DNA of 64,000 nt from Pseudomonas sp. RGM2987 (GTDB taxonomy: Bacteria > Pseudomonadota > Gammaproteobacteria > Pseudomonadales > Pseudomonadaceae). Position 1 is the stretch's first letter. Each line of letters opens with the position of its first letter. Both the position numbers and the translations under genes were made by a program. The DNA is taken from assembly GCF_022952855.1 (NCBI RefSeq), contig NZ_JALJDX010000219.1, positions 1 through 64,000 of the forward strand, in the 5' to 3' direction. This document shows, one piece after another, positions 51,745-61,141 of this stretch. The notes beneath the pieces were generated by a model. It did not search any database. It was not told where the DNA came from and saw only the letters and a list, made by a program, of their open reading frames with translations.

Positions 51745-51978
51745 ATGAGTGTAACTACCCAATATCTGCTGGCCGGCCTGGGGATTGTGCTGCTACATCT
51801 TTGTGTGAGGCGTTATGTACTCAGGGTACGGCTCGGCCTGACCCTGGTTTGCTTGGGTTTTGTTGTGCTGTTTGTTTTGCCACCGTTCATTGGCAGCATC
51901 GATGTCGGCATTTTTGCAATCGCAGCGGTAGCGGCGGGATCGGGGATGTTTTCCAGCCGAAGGATGTATGAGAAATGA
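51745..51978 (+). CDS. Small membrane protein, 77 residues
   Basis: Three hydrophobic stretches (YLLAGLGIVLLHLCVRRYVL, LTLVCLGFVVLFVLPPFIGS, VGIFAIAAVAAGSGMF) and a basic C-terminus (SSRRMYEK). Its start overlaps the stop of the coding-like tail at 51622-51747. No family recognised. Confidence 0.6.
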   Translation: MSVTTQYLLAGLGIVLLHLCVRRYVLRVRLGLTLVCLGFVVLFVLPPFIGSIDVGIFAIAAVAAGSGMFSSRRMYEK

Positions 51979-52008
51979 ACTGGGAAGGGAGTTCGAGTTG
52001 CTGCGGCT

Positions 52009-52320
52009 TTAGGAATGGCGGTCCAGTTTTTTAAGGAACACGGTCATTTCCTTTTCGGCTTGTTTGTCGCCGTGGGCTTGGGCGGCTTGCAGGCCTTGTT
52101 CCCAGGCATGGCGGGCGGCCGGGAGGTTGCCTTGGCCTTGGTGGGCCTTGCCCAGGAGTTTCCAGGCGGCGGAGTATTTGGGGTCGAGTTCGATGCAGCG
52201 TTGCAGGTGTTCGGCGGCGCGGGGAAAGTCGCCGAGGTCGAGGTAGCCTTTGCCCAGGCCGAAGCGTAGCAGGGGGTTGTCGATGCCCTTGGCTAGCATT
52301 TTTTCGAGGGATTCGAGCAT
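52009..52320 (-). CDS. Tetratricopeptide-repeat protein
   Basis: 103 residues with two to three TPR units (LLRFGLGKGYLDLGDFPRAA, ecompasses EHLQRCIELDPKYSAAWKLL and GKAHQGQGNLPAARHAWEQG) and a Lys/Glu-rich end. Small cytoplasmic scaffold-like protein; PA0015-like position next to trkA in Pseudomonas. Partner unknown. Confidence 0.9.
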   Translation of the reverse strand: MLESLEKMLAKGIDNPLLRFGLGKGYLDLGDFPRAAEHLQRCIELDPKYSAAWKLLGKAHQGQGNLPAARHAWEQGLQAAQAHGDKQAEKEMTVFLKKLDRHS

Positions 52321-52374
52321 GGGGGCTGAGTCCTATTTGGGGTGTGTCAGTGATTGATCTGTTGGGGGTTGACC

Positions 52375-52474
52375 GCTTTCGCGAGCAAGCCCGCTCCCAC
52401 AGGGGGATCGGGGTTGTTCACGGCAATTGTGAGCAGTGCAGATCCATTGTGGGAGCGGGCTTGCTCGCGAAAGC
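52375..52474. repeat. REP pair, family A (arms in outward order)
   Basis: CGCGAGCAAGCCCGCTCCCA then TGGGAGCGGGCTTGCTCGCG, the reverse order to the other family A pairs in this window. Confidence 0.88.
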
Positions 52475-52501
52475 AATCGATCAAGCACCGCATACTCTGG
52501 A

Positions 52502-53875
52502 TCAGAAAAAACTCAACCCCACATGAAACAGCTTCTCGACATCGCGAATATGTTTTTTGTCCACCAGGAACAGGATCACATGGTCGCCCGTCTGGATCTT
52601 GGTGTCGTCATGGGCGATCAGCACTTCTTCGTCGCGGATGATCGCGCCGATGGTGGTGCCTGGCGGCAGGCCGATGTCACGGATGGCCTTGCCGATCACT
52701 TTGCTGGACTTGGCATCACCGTGGGCGATCGCTTCAATGGCTTCGGCCGCGCCGCGGCGCAGGGAGTGGACGCTGACGATGTCGCCGCGCCGTACGTGGG
52801 CGAGCAAGGTGCCGATGGTTGCCAGTTGCGGGCTGATGGCGATGTCGATGTCGCCGCCCTGGATCAGGTCGACGTAGGCCGGGTTGTTGATGATGGTCAT
52901 GACCTTCTTCGCCCCCAGGCGCTTGGCCAGCAGCGACGACATGATGTTGGCTTCGTCGTCGTTGGTCAGGGCCAGGAAGATGTCGGCGTCGGCGATGTTT
53001 TCTTCCAGCAGCAGGTCCCGGTCCGAGGCGCTGCCTTGCAGGACCACGGTGCTGTCGAGGGTGTCGGAGAGGTAGCGGCAGCGCGCCGGGCTCATCTCGA
53101 TGATCTTGACCTGATAGCGGCTTTCGATGGCTTCGGCCAGGCGCTCGCCGATCTGCCCGCCGCCGGCGATGACGATGCGCTTGTAGTTCTCGTCGAGGCG
53201 GCGCATTTCGCTCATCACCGCGCGAATATTCGCCTTGGCGGCGATGAAAAACACCTCATCGTCCGCTTCGATCACCGTGTCGCCCTGGGGCAGGATCGGC
53301 CGGTCCCGGCGGAAAATCGCCGCGACGCGGGTCTCGACATTCGGCATGTGTTCGCGCAGTTGGCGCAGTTGCTGGCCGACCAACGGCCCGCCGTAGTACG
53401 CCTTGACCGCCACCAGTTGCGCCTTGCCCTCGGCGAAGTCGATCACCTGCAACGCGCCCGGGTGCTCGATCAGGCGCTTGATGTAGTTGGTCACCACCTG
53501 TTCGGGGCTGATCAGCACGTCCACCGGGATCGCTTCGTTGTCGAACAGATCGTTGCGGGTCAGGTAGGCCGCTTCGCGGACGCGGGCGATTTTGGTCGGG
53601 GTGTGGAACAAGGTGTGCGCGACCTGACAGGCGACCATGTTGGTTTCGTCGCTATTGGTCACGGCCACCAGCATGTCGGCATCGTCGGCGCCAGCCTGAC
53701 GCAGCACGGTCGGCAACGAACCACGCCCTTGCACCGTGCGGATGTCCAGGCGATCACCGAGGTTGCGCAGGCGCTCGCCGTCGGTGTCGACCACGGTGAT
53801 GTCGTTGGCCTCGCTGGCCAGATGTTCCGCCAGCGACCCGCCGACCTGCCCTGCGCCGAGGATGATGATTTTCAT
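52502..53875 (-). CDS. trkA: Trk potassium transporter NAD-binding subunit TrkA
   Basis: 457 residues in two RCK repeats: IILGAGQVGGSLAEHLASEA at the N-terminus and IVIAGGGQIGERLAEAIESR in the middle, each followed by a TrkA_C-like region. Peripheral cytoplasmic subunit gating the TrkH/TrkG potassium channel. rsmB lies 24 bp upstream, so rsmB-trkA are probably cotranscribed with fmt. Confidence 0.96.
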   Translation of the reverse strand: MKIIILGAGQVGGSLAEHLASEANDITVVDTDGERLRNLGDRLDIRTVQGRGSLPTVLRQAGADDADMLVAVTNSDETNMVACQVAHTLFHTPTKIARVREAAYLTRNDLFDNEAIPVDVLISPEQVVTNYIKRLIEHPGALQVIDFAEGKAQLVAVKAYYGGPLVGQQLRQLREHMPNVETRVAAIFRRDRPILPQGDTVIEADDEVFFIAAKANIRAVMSEMRRLDENYKRIVIAGGGQIGERLAEAIESRYQVKIIEMSPARCRYLSDTLDSTVVLQGSASDRDLLLEENIADADIFLALTNDDEANIMSSLLAKRLGAKKVMTIINNPAYVDLIQGGDIDIAISPQLATIGTLLAHVRRGDIVSVHSLRRGAAEAIEAIAHGDAKSSKVIGKAIRDIGLPPGTTIGAIIRDEEVLIAHDDTKIQTGDHVILFLVDKKHIRDVEKLFHVGLSFF

Positions 53876-53899
53876 CCGCTCACTCCTTTCGAATCGGTC

Positions 53900-55210
53900 T
53901 TAACCGCGTGCGGCGGCGATCTTGATCAGCTTGGCGTAGTAGAAGCCGTCGTGGCCGCCTTCCTGGGCCAGCAACTGGCGACCGTGGGGCTGCTTGAGGC
54001 CGGCCTGGGTGGCGATGTCCAGCTCGCGGGCGCCGGGGGTGCGGGCGAGGAACGCTTCGATCACTTTGGTGTTCTCGGTCGGCAGCGTCGAGCAGGTGGC
54101 ATAGAGCAACATCCCGCCAACGTCGAGGGTCGGCCACAGGGCATCGAGCAGTTCGCCCTGCAACACCGCCAGTGCGGCGATATCGTCCGGCTGGCGGGTA
54201 AGCTTGATGTCCGGGTGACGGCGGATCACCCCGGTGGCCGAGCATGGCGCGTCTAGCAGGATCCGCTGGAACGGCTTGCCGTCCCACCAGCTCGCGGTGT
54301 CGCGGCCATCGGCGGCGATCAGCTCGGCGTCGAGGCCCAGGCGTTCGAGGTTTTCCTTGACCCGCACCAGACGCTTGGCTTCCAGGTCCACGGCCACCAC
54401 GCCAGCCAGCTTCGGCTCGACTTCGAGGATGTGGCAGGTCTTGCCGCCCGGCGCGCAGCAGGCGTCGAGCACCCGTTGGCCCGGCGCCAGTTCCAGCAGG
54501 TCGGCGGCCAGTTGCGCGGCTTCGTCCTGAACGCTGATCCAGCCTTCGGCAAACCCCGGCAGGGTGCGCACGTCAGCGGGGGTTTCCAGGACAATGCCAT
54601 CGCGGCTGTACTGGCACGGGATCGCCGGGACGCCCGCCTCGCCCAGCAACGCCAGGTAGGCATCGCGGCTATGGTGGCGACGGTTGACCCGCAGGATCAT
54701 CGGCGGATGAGCGTTGTTTGCCGCGCAGATGGCTTCCCACTGCTCGGGCCAGAAGGCTTTCAGGGATTTCTGCAACCAGCGTGGGTGGGCGGTGCGCACC
54801 ACCGGATCGTGCTCAAGCTCGGTCAGCAGGCTTTCGCTTTCCCGTTGGGCGCGGCGCAGCACGGCGTTGAGCAGGGCTTTGGCCCAGGGCTTTTTCAGTT
54901 TGTCGGCGCAGCCCACGGTTTCACCGATGGCGGCGTGGGCGGGAACGCGGCTGTAGAGCAATTGATACAGCCCCACCAGCAGCAGCGCTTCGACATCGGC
55001 ATCTGCGGCCTTGAAAGGCTTTTGCAGCAGCTTCGCCGCCAGCGCCGACAAGCGAGGCTGCCAGCGGGCGGTGCCGAACGCCAGGTCCTGGGTGAAACCG
55101 CGATCACGGTCTTCGACCTTGTCCAACTGGGTCGGCAGGGAACTGTTGAGCGAGGCTTTGCCGCTGAGGACAGCGGCCAGGGCCTTGGCGGCGGCCAGAC
55201 GCGGATTCAT
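53900..55210 (-). CDS. rsmB: 16S rRNA (cytosine(967)-C(5))-methyltransferase
   Basis: 436 residues. N-terminal NusB-like RNA-binding domain (~1-140), then a SAM-dependent methyltransferase: VLDACCAPGGKTCHILE, LLDAPCSATGVIRRHPD and YATCSTLPTENTKV with the two catalytic cysteines of the RsmB/NOL1 family. Methylates C967 of 16S rRNA. It overlaps the fmt stop by 4 bp, indicating coupled translation. Confidence 0.96.
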   Translation of the reverse strand: MNPRLAAAKALAAVLSGKASLNSSLPTQLDKVEDRDRGFTQDLAFGTARWQPRLSALAAKLLQKPFKAADADVEALLLVGLYQLLYSRVPAHAAIGETVGCADKLKKPWAKALLNAVLRRAQRESESLLTELEHDPVVRTAHPRWLQKSLKAFWPEQWEAICAANNAHPPMILRVNRRHHSRDAYLALLGEAGVPAIPCQYSRDGIVLETPADVRTLPGFAEGWISVQDEAAQLAADLLELAPGQRVLDACCAPGGKTCHILEVEPKLAGVVAVDLEAKRLVRVKENLERLGLDAELIAADGRDTASWWDGKPFQRILLDAPCSATGVIRRHPDIKLTRQPDDIAALAVLQGELLDALWPTLDVGGMLLYATCSTLPTENTKVIEAFLARTPGARELDIATQAGLKQPHGRQLLAQEGGHDGFYYAKLIKIAAARG

Positions 55211-56166
55211 GAGGCGTCCGCCGCTTGGCCGAGCACGGTGCCGAGGGCAAATTTCTCACGGCGGCTGTTGAACAGATCGCTGAAGTTCAGCGCCTTGCCG
55301 CCAGGCAATTGCAGGCGGGTCAGGCACAGCGCCTGCTCGCCACAGGCGACGACGAGGCCGTCCTTGCTGGCGCCGAGGATTTCCCCCGGTGCGCCCTGCC
55401 CTTCGGTCAGACTGGCCGCCAGCACTTTCAGGGCTTCGCCGTTCAAGGTGCTGTGGCAGATCGGCCACGGGTTGAAGGCGCGCACCAGGCGTTCCAGTTC
55501 GATGGCCGGGCGGCTCCAGTCGATCCGCGCCTCGTCCTTGTTCAATTTGTGGGCGTAGGTGGCGAGGCTGTCGTCCTGCACTTCGCCCGCCAACGTTCCG
55601 GCGGCGAGGCCAGCAATGGCCTGGACCACGGCCGGCGGGCCGATGAGTGCGAGGCGATTGTGCAGGCTGCCGCCGGTGTCTTCGGCGCTGATGGGCGTAC
55701 TGACTTTCAGCAGCATCGGCCCGGTGTCCAGGCCGGCTTCCATGCGCATCACGGTCACGCCGCTTTCGGCATCGCCCGCTTCCACGGCGCGCTGGATCGG
55801 CGCCGCACCGCGCCAGCGCGGCAGCAGCGAGGCGTGGCTGTTGATGCAACCCAGGCGCGGGATGTCCAGCACCACTTGCGGCAGGATCAGGCCGTAGGCG
55901 ACCACCACCATCAAGTCCGGCTTCAGCGCGGCCAGTTCGGCCTGGGCTTGAGCGTCGCGCAGGGTCGGCGGCTGCAACACCTGGATGGCATTTTCCACGG
56001 CCAGCTGCTTGACCGGGCTGGGCATCAGTTTTTGCCCGCGACCGGCCGGGCGATCCGGCTGGGTGTAGACCGCGACGATCTCATGGGGGCTGGCCAGCAG
56101 GGCCTTGAGGTGTTCGGCGGCAAATTCGGGGGTGCCGGCAAAGACGATGCGCAGTGGCTCAGTCAT
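55207..56166 (-). CDS. fmt: Methionyl-tRNA formyltransferase
   Basis: 319 residues. Catalytic residues N109, H111 and D147 are in place (CINSHASLLPRWRGAAPIQ; EAGLDTGP), with a C-terminal OB-like domain. Formylates initiator Met-tRNA; def, which later removes the formyl group, is upstream. A terminator-like hairpin separates def from fmt, so fmt may have its own promoter. Confidence 0.97.
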   Translation of the reverse strand: MTEPLRIVFAGTPEFAAEHLKALLASPHEIVAVYTQPDRPAGRGQKLMPSPVKQLAVENAIQVLQPPTLRDAQAQAELAALKPDLMVVVAYGLILPQVVLDIPRLGCINSHASLLPRWRGAAPIQRAVEAGDAESGVTVMRMEAGLDTGPMLLKVSTPISAEDTGGSLHNRLALIGPPAVVQAIAGLAAGTLAGEVQDDSLATYAHKLNKDEARIDWSRPAIELERLVRAFNPWPICHSTLNGEALKVLAASLTEGQGAPGEILGASKDGLVVACGEQALCLTRLQLPGGKALNFSDLFNSRREKFALGTVLGQAADAS

Positions 56167-56190
56167 GGGAGGCTCTCAGTTCAAAGCAGT

Positions 56191-56225
56191 CGCAAAAAGA
56201 AAAAGGCTTGCCGCGGCAAGCCTTT
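56191..56225 (-). terminator. Intrinsic terminator between def and fmt
   Basis: Perfect 12-bp palindrome AAAGGCTTGCCG/CGGCAAGCCTTT (56202-56225) followed on the minus strand by TTTTTCTTTTT. It lies just past the def stop, before the fmt start. Confidence 0.85.
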
Positions 56226-56236
56226 GAAGGGGGGCA

Positions 56237-56743
56237 TCAAGCATTCTGGCGATGAATCTTTTCCAGTTTTTTCTTGATCCGGTCACGCTTGAGGGTCGAC
56301 AGGTAATCGACGAATAACTTGCCGTTGAGGTGGTCACACTCGTGCTGGATGCACACCGCCAGCAGGCCTTCGGCGATCAGCTCGTAGGGCTGGCCGTCGC
56401 GGTCCAGGGCCTTGATCTTGACCTTCTGCGGGCGGTCGACGTTTTCGTAGAAGCCCGGCACCGAGAGGCAGCCTTCCTGGTATTGGTCCATCTCGTCGGT
56501 CAGGGTTTCGAACTCGGGGTTGATGAACACCCGGGGCTCGCTGCGGTCTTCGGAGAGGTCCATGACGACAATACGCTTGTGCACGTTGACCTGGGTCGCG
56601 GCGAGGCCGATGCCCGGCGCTTCATACATTGTTTCAAACATGTCATCGACCAGCTGACGCACTTCGTCGTCCACTACGGCCACCGGTTTGGCGATAGTGC
56701 GCAGGCGCGGGTCCGGAAATTCGAGAATGTTCAAAATGGCCAT
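56237..56743 (-). CDS. def: Peptide deformylase
   Basis: 168 residues from the ATG at 56743; the open frame to 56908 is not coding. All three motifs are intact: G44-IGLAATQ51, E90-GCLS94 and H134-ECDH138. Removes the N-formyl group from nascent proteins using ferrous iron. Faces the LysM-protein gene across about 170 bp, the arrangement known from P. aeruginosa. Confidence 0.97.
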   Translation of the reverse strand: MAILNILEFPDPRLRTIAKPVAVVDDEVRQLVDDMFETMYEAPGIGLAATQVNVHKRIVVMDLSEDRSEPRVFINPEFETLTDEMDQYQEGCLSVPGFYENVDRPQKVKIKALDRDGQPYELIAEGLLAVCIQHECDHLNGKLFVDYLSTLKRDRIKKKLEKIHRQNA

Positions 56744-56911
56744 AAGCTTGATAAATGCACGTGTGAGGTAAAGTCGGGTGGCTGGCCTGGCGTGTCTTGG
56801 GATGCAGGCTACCGTTGTAAAACACAGCTTCGAAGCACAGCGATCGAATCGGAGCGAGCCACGGGGGCTCTGGCGTTTTACGCGAACGCACATAATAAAG
56901 GGATTCACCGC

Positions 56912-57937
56912 ATGAGGAAATCACTACTCGCCCTGCTGCTCCTGGCCTCGGCCGGCATCGCGCACGGGCAAGTGCAACTTCGGGAAGGTTTTCCCCAGCA
57001 ATACACGGTGGTGACGGGCGACACGCTTTGGGACATTTCCGGCAAATTCCTGCGCGAGCCCTGGAAGTGGCCGGAACTCTGGCAGGCCAACCCGCAGATC
57101 GAAAACCCCAACCTGATCTACCCCGGCGACACCCTGACCCTGGTCTACGTCAACGGCCAGCCGCGCCTGACCCTCAATCGCGGCGCGTCGCGGGGCACCA
57201 TCAAGCTGTCGCCACGGGTGCGCAGTTCGCCGGTGGCCGACGCCATCCCTAGCATTCCGCTGCAAGCGATCAACAGCTTTCTGCTGAGCAACCGCATCGT
57301 CGACAAACTCGAAGACTTCGACAAGGCGCCGTACATCGTTGCCGGCGATGCCGAACGGGTACTCAGCGGCACCGGAGACCGGATCTTTGCTCGCGGTAAG
57401 TTCGATGACAACCAGTCGGCCTACGGCATCTTCCGCCAGGGCAAGGTCTACACCGATCCCGAGACCAAGGAGTTTTTGGGCATCAACGCCGATGACATCG
57501 GCGGTGGCGAGGTGATCGCCACAGAAGGCGATGTCACTACCCTGGCGCTGCAACGCACCACCCAGGAAGTGCGCCTCGGCGACCGGCTGTTCAGTGGCGA
57601 GGAACGCTCGATCAACTCGACCTTCATGCCCAGTGCGCCGAACACCGAAATCAACGGGCTGATTCTCGACGTGCCTCGCGGCGTGACCCAGATCGGTGCG
57701 TTGGACGTGGTGACTGTGAACAAGGGCCGGCGCGATGGCTTGGTCGAAGGCAACGTGCTGGCGGTGATGAAGACCGGCGAAACCGTGCGCGACCGCATCA
57801 ACGGCCAGCAGGTGAAGATCCCCGACGAACGGGCCGGCTTGCTGATGGTGTTCCGCACCTACGACAAGCTCAGCTATGGCTTGGTGCTCTATGCCTCACG
57901 CTCGTTGGCGGTGCTCGACAAGGTGCGTAATCCGTAA
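56912..57937 (+). CDS. LysM-domain exported protein
   Basis: 341 residues from the ATG at 56912. Signal peptide MRKSLLALLLLASAGIAHG, then a LysM domain at about 29-78 (QQYTVVTGDTLWDISGKFLR, LWQANPQIENPNLIYPGDTL) that binds peptidoglycan. The remaining ~260 residues are of unknown function, conserved in pseudomonads next to dprA (PA0020-like). Divergent from def. Envelope protein. Confidence 0.92.
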   Translation: MRKSLLALLLLASAGIAHGQVQLREGFPQQYTVVTGDTLWDISGKFLREPWKWPELWQANPQIENPNLIYPGDTLTLVYVNGQPRLTLNRGASRGTIKLSPRVRSSPVADAIPSIPLQAINSFLLSNRIVDKLEDFDKAPYIVAGDAERVLSGTGDRIFARGKFDDNQSAYGIFRQGKVYTDPETKEFLGINADDIGGGEVIATEGDVTTLALQRTTQEVRLGDRLFSGEERSINSTFMPSAPNTEINGLILDVPRGVTQIGALDVVTVNKGRRDGLVEGNVLAVMKTGETVRDRINGQQVKIPDERAGLLMVFRTYDKLSYGLVLYASRSLAVLDKVRNP

Positions 57938-57962
57938 CGGGTCTCACAAGTTACCAACAGAG

Positions 57963-57971
57963 TTATCCACA
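57963..57971 (+). promoter_or_regulatory. DnaA-box sequence TTATCCACA upstream of dprA
   Basis: Perfect consensus 9-mer in the 80-bp gap before dprA. A single box; functional meaning uncertain. Confidence 0.4.
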
Positions 57972-58017
57972 GCTTATTCCCGTTTGTGCGGGACCTATAA
58001 CGATCAAGGATGATCGC

Positions 58018-59112
58018 ATGTCATTACCTGAATCTGCTCCGGTTTCCCCAGCGGAACTGGAGGCTCGGCTACGCCTTCATCGGTTGCCGCAACTGGGCCC
58101 GAAACGTTTCATGACGCTGATGCAAGCCTTCGGCTCGGCCTCGAAAGCTATCAGCGCGCCGGCCAGCGCGTGGCGAGCGCTGGGGTTGCCGGCGGCCTGT
58201 GCCGAGGCCAGGCGCGATCCAGATGTGCGCGATAGCGCGGCCCATGCATTGGCCTGGCTAGAGCGTCCCGGCCAGCATTTGCTGATGTGGGACCAGCCTG
58301 AGTACCCGGCGCTGTTGGCCGAAATCAGCGACGCGCCACCGCTGTTGTTCGTTGCCGGTGACCCGACGATTCTGGAAAAACCGCAGCTGGCAATGGTTGG
58401 CAGCCGGCGGGCGTCGCGTCCGGGCATGGACACGGCGGCGGCGTTTTCCCGCAGCCTGGCCGGGGCCGGTTTTGTCATCACCAGTGGCCTGGCCCTGGGA
58501 ATTGATGCGGCGGCCCATCAGGCAGCACTGGATGTTGGCGGACGCACCATCGGGGTGCTTGGCACCGGGCTGGAAAATTTTTATCCACAGCGCAATCGTC
58601 GGTTGGCCGATGCGATGATCGACCAGGGCAGCGCGGTGCTGTCGGAGTTTGCGTTGGACGCAGCGCCCTATGCCAGCAACTTTCCGCGGCGCAATCGGAT
58701 CATCAGTGGCTTGTCCCTGGGGGTGCTGGTGGTCGAGGCCAGTGTCGCCAGTGGTTCGCTGATTACCGCGCGATTGGCCGCCGAACAGGGCCGCGAGGTC
58801 TACGCCATTCCGGGCTCGATCCATCATCCCGGCGCCCGGGGCTGCCATCAATTGATCCGTGACGGGGCGGCGCTGGTGGAAACGGTCGAGCATATTCTCG
58901 AAGCCTTGCGCGGTTGGCAGCGGTTACCCCAGGCCTCAGTGCCTGAACCTGTGACCCATCCGCTGCTGCGCCTGCTGCATGCCGCGCCGCAGAGCAGCGA
59001 AGCGCTGGCCGACGCCAGTGGCTGGGGCCTGCCCAAGGTGCTGGCGGCGCTGACTGAACTGGAGATGGAGGGACGAGCCATCTGTGATGCCGGGCGGTGG
59101 TTTGCACGCTAG
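58018..59112 (+). CDS. dprA: DNA-processing protein DprA
   Basis: 364 residues. Rossmann-fold core LAMVGSRRASRPGMDTAAAF, SGLALGIDAAAHQAAL, GVLGTGLENFYPQRNR and FPRRNRIISGLS; N-terminal SAM-like and C-terminal winged-helix regions are present. It binds single-stranded DNA and loads RecA during natural transformation. tsaC starts 60 bp downstream. Start 58018 follows AAGGATGATCGC. Confidence 0.96.
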   Translation: MSLPESAPVSPAELEARLRLHRLPQLGPKRFMTLMQAFGSASKAISAPASAWRALGLPAACAEARRDPDVRDSAAHALAWLERPGQHLLMWDQPEYPALLAEISDAPPLLFVAGDPTILEKPQLAMVGSRRASRPGMDTAAAFSRSLAGAGFVITSGLALGIDAAAHQAALDVGGRTIGVLGTGLENFYPQRNRRLADAMIDQGSAVLSEFALDAAPYASNFPRRNRIISGLSLGVLVVEASVASGSLITARLAAEQGREVYAIPGSIHHPGARGCHQLIRDGAALVETVEHILEALRGWQRLPQASVPEPVTHPLLRLLHAAPQSSEALADASGWGLPKVLAALTELEMEGRAICDAGRWFAR

Positions 59113-59172
59113 GTTTTATGGGGAAGATCGGTAAACTGCGCACAGCCTTATTTGCGTTGCGGAGAATCTTTC

Positions 59173-59730
59173 ATGGTCAACAGTTGGCGTGTGCAACAAG
59201 CCGCACGAGAAGTTCGTGCCGGGGCGGTGATTGCCTATCCAACCGAAGCGGTCTGGGGTTTGGGTTGCGATCCGTGGAACGAAGAGGCGGTGGAGCGGCT
59301 GCTGGCGATCAAATCGCGGCGGCCCGACAAAGGCCTGATCCTGGTGGCGGACAACATCCATCAGTTCGATTTTCTGTTCGAAGACTTCCCTGACACCTGG
59401 ATGGACCGCATGGCCAGCACTTGGCCGGGGCCCAATACCTGGCTGGTGCCGCACCAGAACCTGTTGCCCGAATGGATCACCGGCGTGCACGACACCGTCG
59501 CGCTGCGGGTCAGCGACCACCCGACCGTGCGCGACTTGTGCTCGCTGGTCGGCCCGCTGGTCTCCACGTCGGCCAACCCCCAAGGCCGCCCGGCCGCGCG
59601 CACGCGGATTCGCGTCGAGCAATACTTCCGCGGGCAACTCGACCTGGTCCTCGGCGGCAACCTGGGCGGACGGAAAAACCCCAGCGTCATCCGCGACCTG
59701 GCGACCGGCAAAGTCGTGCGCCCGGACTGA
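59173..59730 (+). CDS. tsaC: Threonylcarbamoyl-AMP synthase
   Basis: 185 residues from the ATG at 59173, with GGAGA upstream. YrdC/Sua5 core: AGAVIAYPTEAVWGLGCDP, KSRRPDKGLILVADN and VSTSANPQGRPAART. Makes threonylcarbamoyl-AMP from threonine, bicarbonate and ATP for the t6A37 tRNA modification. The usual dprA-tsaC pairing. Confidence 0.96.
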   Translation: MVNSWRVQQAAREVRAGAVIAYPTEAVWGLGCDPWNEEAVERLLAIKSRRPDKGLILVADNIHQFDFLFEDFPDTWMDRMASTWPGPNTWLVPHQNLLPEWITGVHDTVALRVSDHPTVRDLCSLVGPLVSTSANPQGRPAARTRIRVEQYFRGQLDLVLGGNLGGRKNPSVIRDLATGKVVRPD

Positions 59731-59758
59731 GCCCAAACACATCCCCCACCTTGCCCCC

Positions 59759-59848
59759 TGTGGGAGCGGGCTTGCTCGCGAAGACGTCGGCACATTCAGC
59801 ACTAATGTCGCCTGACACACCGCCATCGCGAGCAAGCTCGCTCCCACA
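59759..59848. repeat. REP pair, family A (inverted)
   Basis: Inverted family A arms; right arm has a T in GCAAGCTCGCTCC. The 59731-60000 gap is REP sequence only. Confidence 0.9.
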
Positions 59849-59893
59849 GGGGCTTTGTGTCGGATGCAGTGTTCGTGAACACCTCAGATCCAA

Positions 59894-59983
59894 TGTGGGA
59901 GCGGGCTTGCCCGCGAAGGCGCCGGCACATTCAGCACTGATGCAAGATGATCCTCTGCTTTCGCGAGCAAGCCCGCTCCCACA
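59894..59983. repeat. REP pair, family A (inverted)
   Basis: Second inverted pair, with a GGCACATTCAGCACT-type loop shared with the preceding pair. Confidence 0.9.
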
Positions 59984-60000
59984 GGAGGTTGGCACCAGGC

Positions 60001-60978
60001 TCAGGGCAGAAGAATAGTCGACCCGGTCGTGCGTCGTGCCGACAACTCCGTATGAGCCTTGGCCGCTTCCGCCAGCGGATAACGCTGGTTGATGTCCACC
60101 GTGAGCTTGCCGCTGCTGATCATCGCGAACAGTTCATCCGCCATGCGTTGCAGGTTTTCCGCGTTGTTGGCATAGGTCGCCAGGGTCGGGCGGGTGACGT
60201 ACAGCGAGCCTTTGGCCGAGAGGATGCCTAGGTTCACGCCGTCCACCGCGCCGGAGGCATTGCCGAAGCTCACCAACAATCCACGTGGAGCCACGCAGTC
60301 CAGGGAGGTCAGCCAGGTGTCCTTGCCGACGCCGTCGTACACCACCGGGACTTTTTTACCGTCGGTCAATTCCAGCACGCGCTGTACGACGTTTTCCTTG
60401 CTGTAGTCGATGGTTTCCCAAGCGCCATGGGCTTTGGCGACGGCGGCTTTTTCCGGCGAGCTGACGGTGCCGATCAACTTCACGCCCAGGGCCTTGGCCC
60501 ATTGGCAGGCCAACGAGCCCACGCCGCCGGCGGCCGCGTGAAACAGGATGGTTTCGCCACCCTTGAGTTCATAAGTCTGACGCAACAGGTACTGCACGGT
60601 CAGGCCCTTGAGCATCACCCCGGCGGCCTGTTCGAAGCTGATGGATTCCGGCAGATGCACCAGGTTGGCCTCCGGCAACACATGCACATCGCTGTAGGCC
60701 CCCAGCGGACCGCTGCCATAGGCCACGCGGTCACCGACCTTGAAGCGCTTGACCTCGCTGCCGACCGCCTCGACCACGCCCGCGCCCTCCGCGCCCAGGC
60801 CCGACGGCAACGCCGGTGGTGGATAGAGACCGCTGCGGTAATAGGTGTCGATGAAATTCAGGCCGATCGCCCGGTTGCTCACGCGTACTTGTTGCGGGCC
60901 CGGCTCGGCGGGCTGGTAATCCACGTACTCGAGTACGTCGGGGTCGCCGTGGGAACTGAACTGGATACGTTTGGCCAT
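60001..60978 (-). CDS. qor: NADPH:quinone reductase Qor
   Basis: 325 residues. Zinc-independent MDR quinone reductase with FIDTYYRSGLYPPPALPSGL, LLRQTYELKGGETILFHAAA and GGVGSLACQWAKALG cofactor motif. Reduces quinones with NADPH. Divergent from hemF across 163 bp, the same arrangement I recall in P. aeruginosa. Confidence 0.94.
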   Translation of the reverse strand: MAKRIQFSSHGDPDVLEYVDYQPAEPGPQQVRVSNRAIGLNFIDTYYRSGLYPPPALPSGLGAEGAGVVEAVGSEVKRFKVGDRVAYGSGPLGAYSDVHVLPEANLVHLPESISFEQAAGVMLKGLTVQYLLRQTYELKGGETILFHAAAGGVGSLACQWAKALGVKLIGTVSSPEKAAVAKAHGAWETIDYSKENVVQRVLELTDGKKVPVVYDGVGKDTWLTSLDCVAPRGLLVSFGNASGAVDGVNLGILSAKGSLYVTRPTLATYANNAENLQRMADELFAMISSGKLTVDINQRYPLAEAAKAHTELSARRTTGSTILLP

Positions 60979-61141
60979 CTCACTTTCTCCTTGTCGTGGG
61001 ACTTTTTACCAGGCCTGCTATCGGACTCCTAAGCTTGACCGTCGTCAACTGTGGCGTGGGCAGGTGCGGTGGTATCCTGTGCGCCCGTTTGCCACCGGCC
61101 CGTTGTACGCCGCGTAGCGTAGCCCTGATCAAGGTGATGTC

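Noticed and set aside
51622..51747. Short plus-strand coding-like tail (DRGRLGTLYFQDAKAAHFDV)
   Set aside because: Possibly the end of a lost gene, but I cannot identify a parent protein, so it is not listed as a separate feature.
58581..58589. Second TTATCCACA inside dprA
   Set aside because: It is produced by the conserved Phe-Tyr-Pro-Gln codons of dprA, so chance is the simpler explanation.
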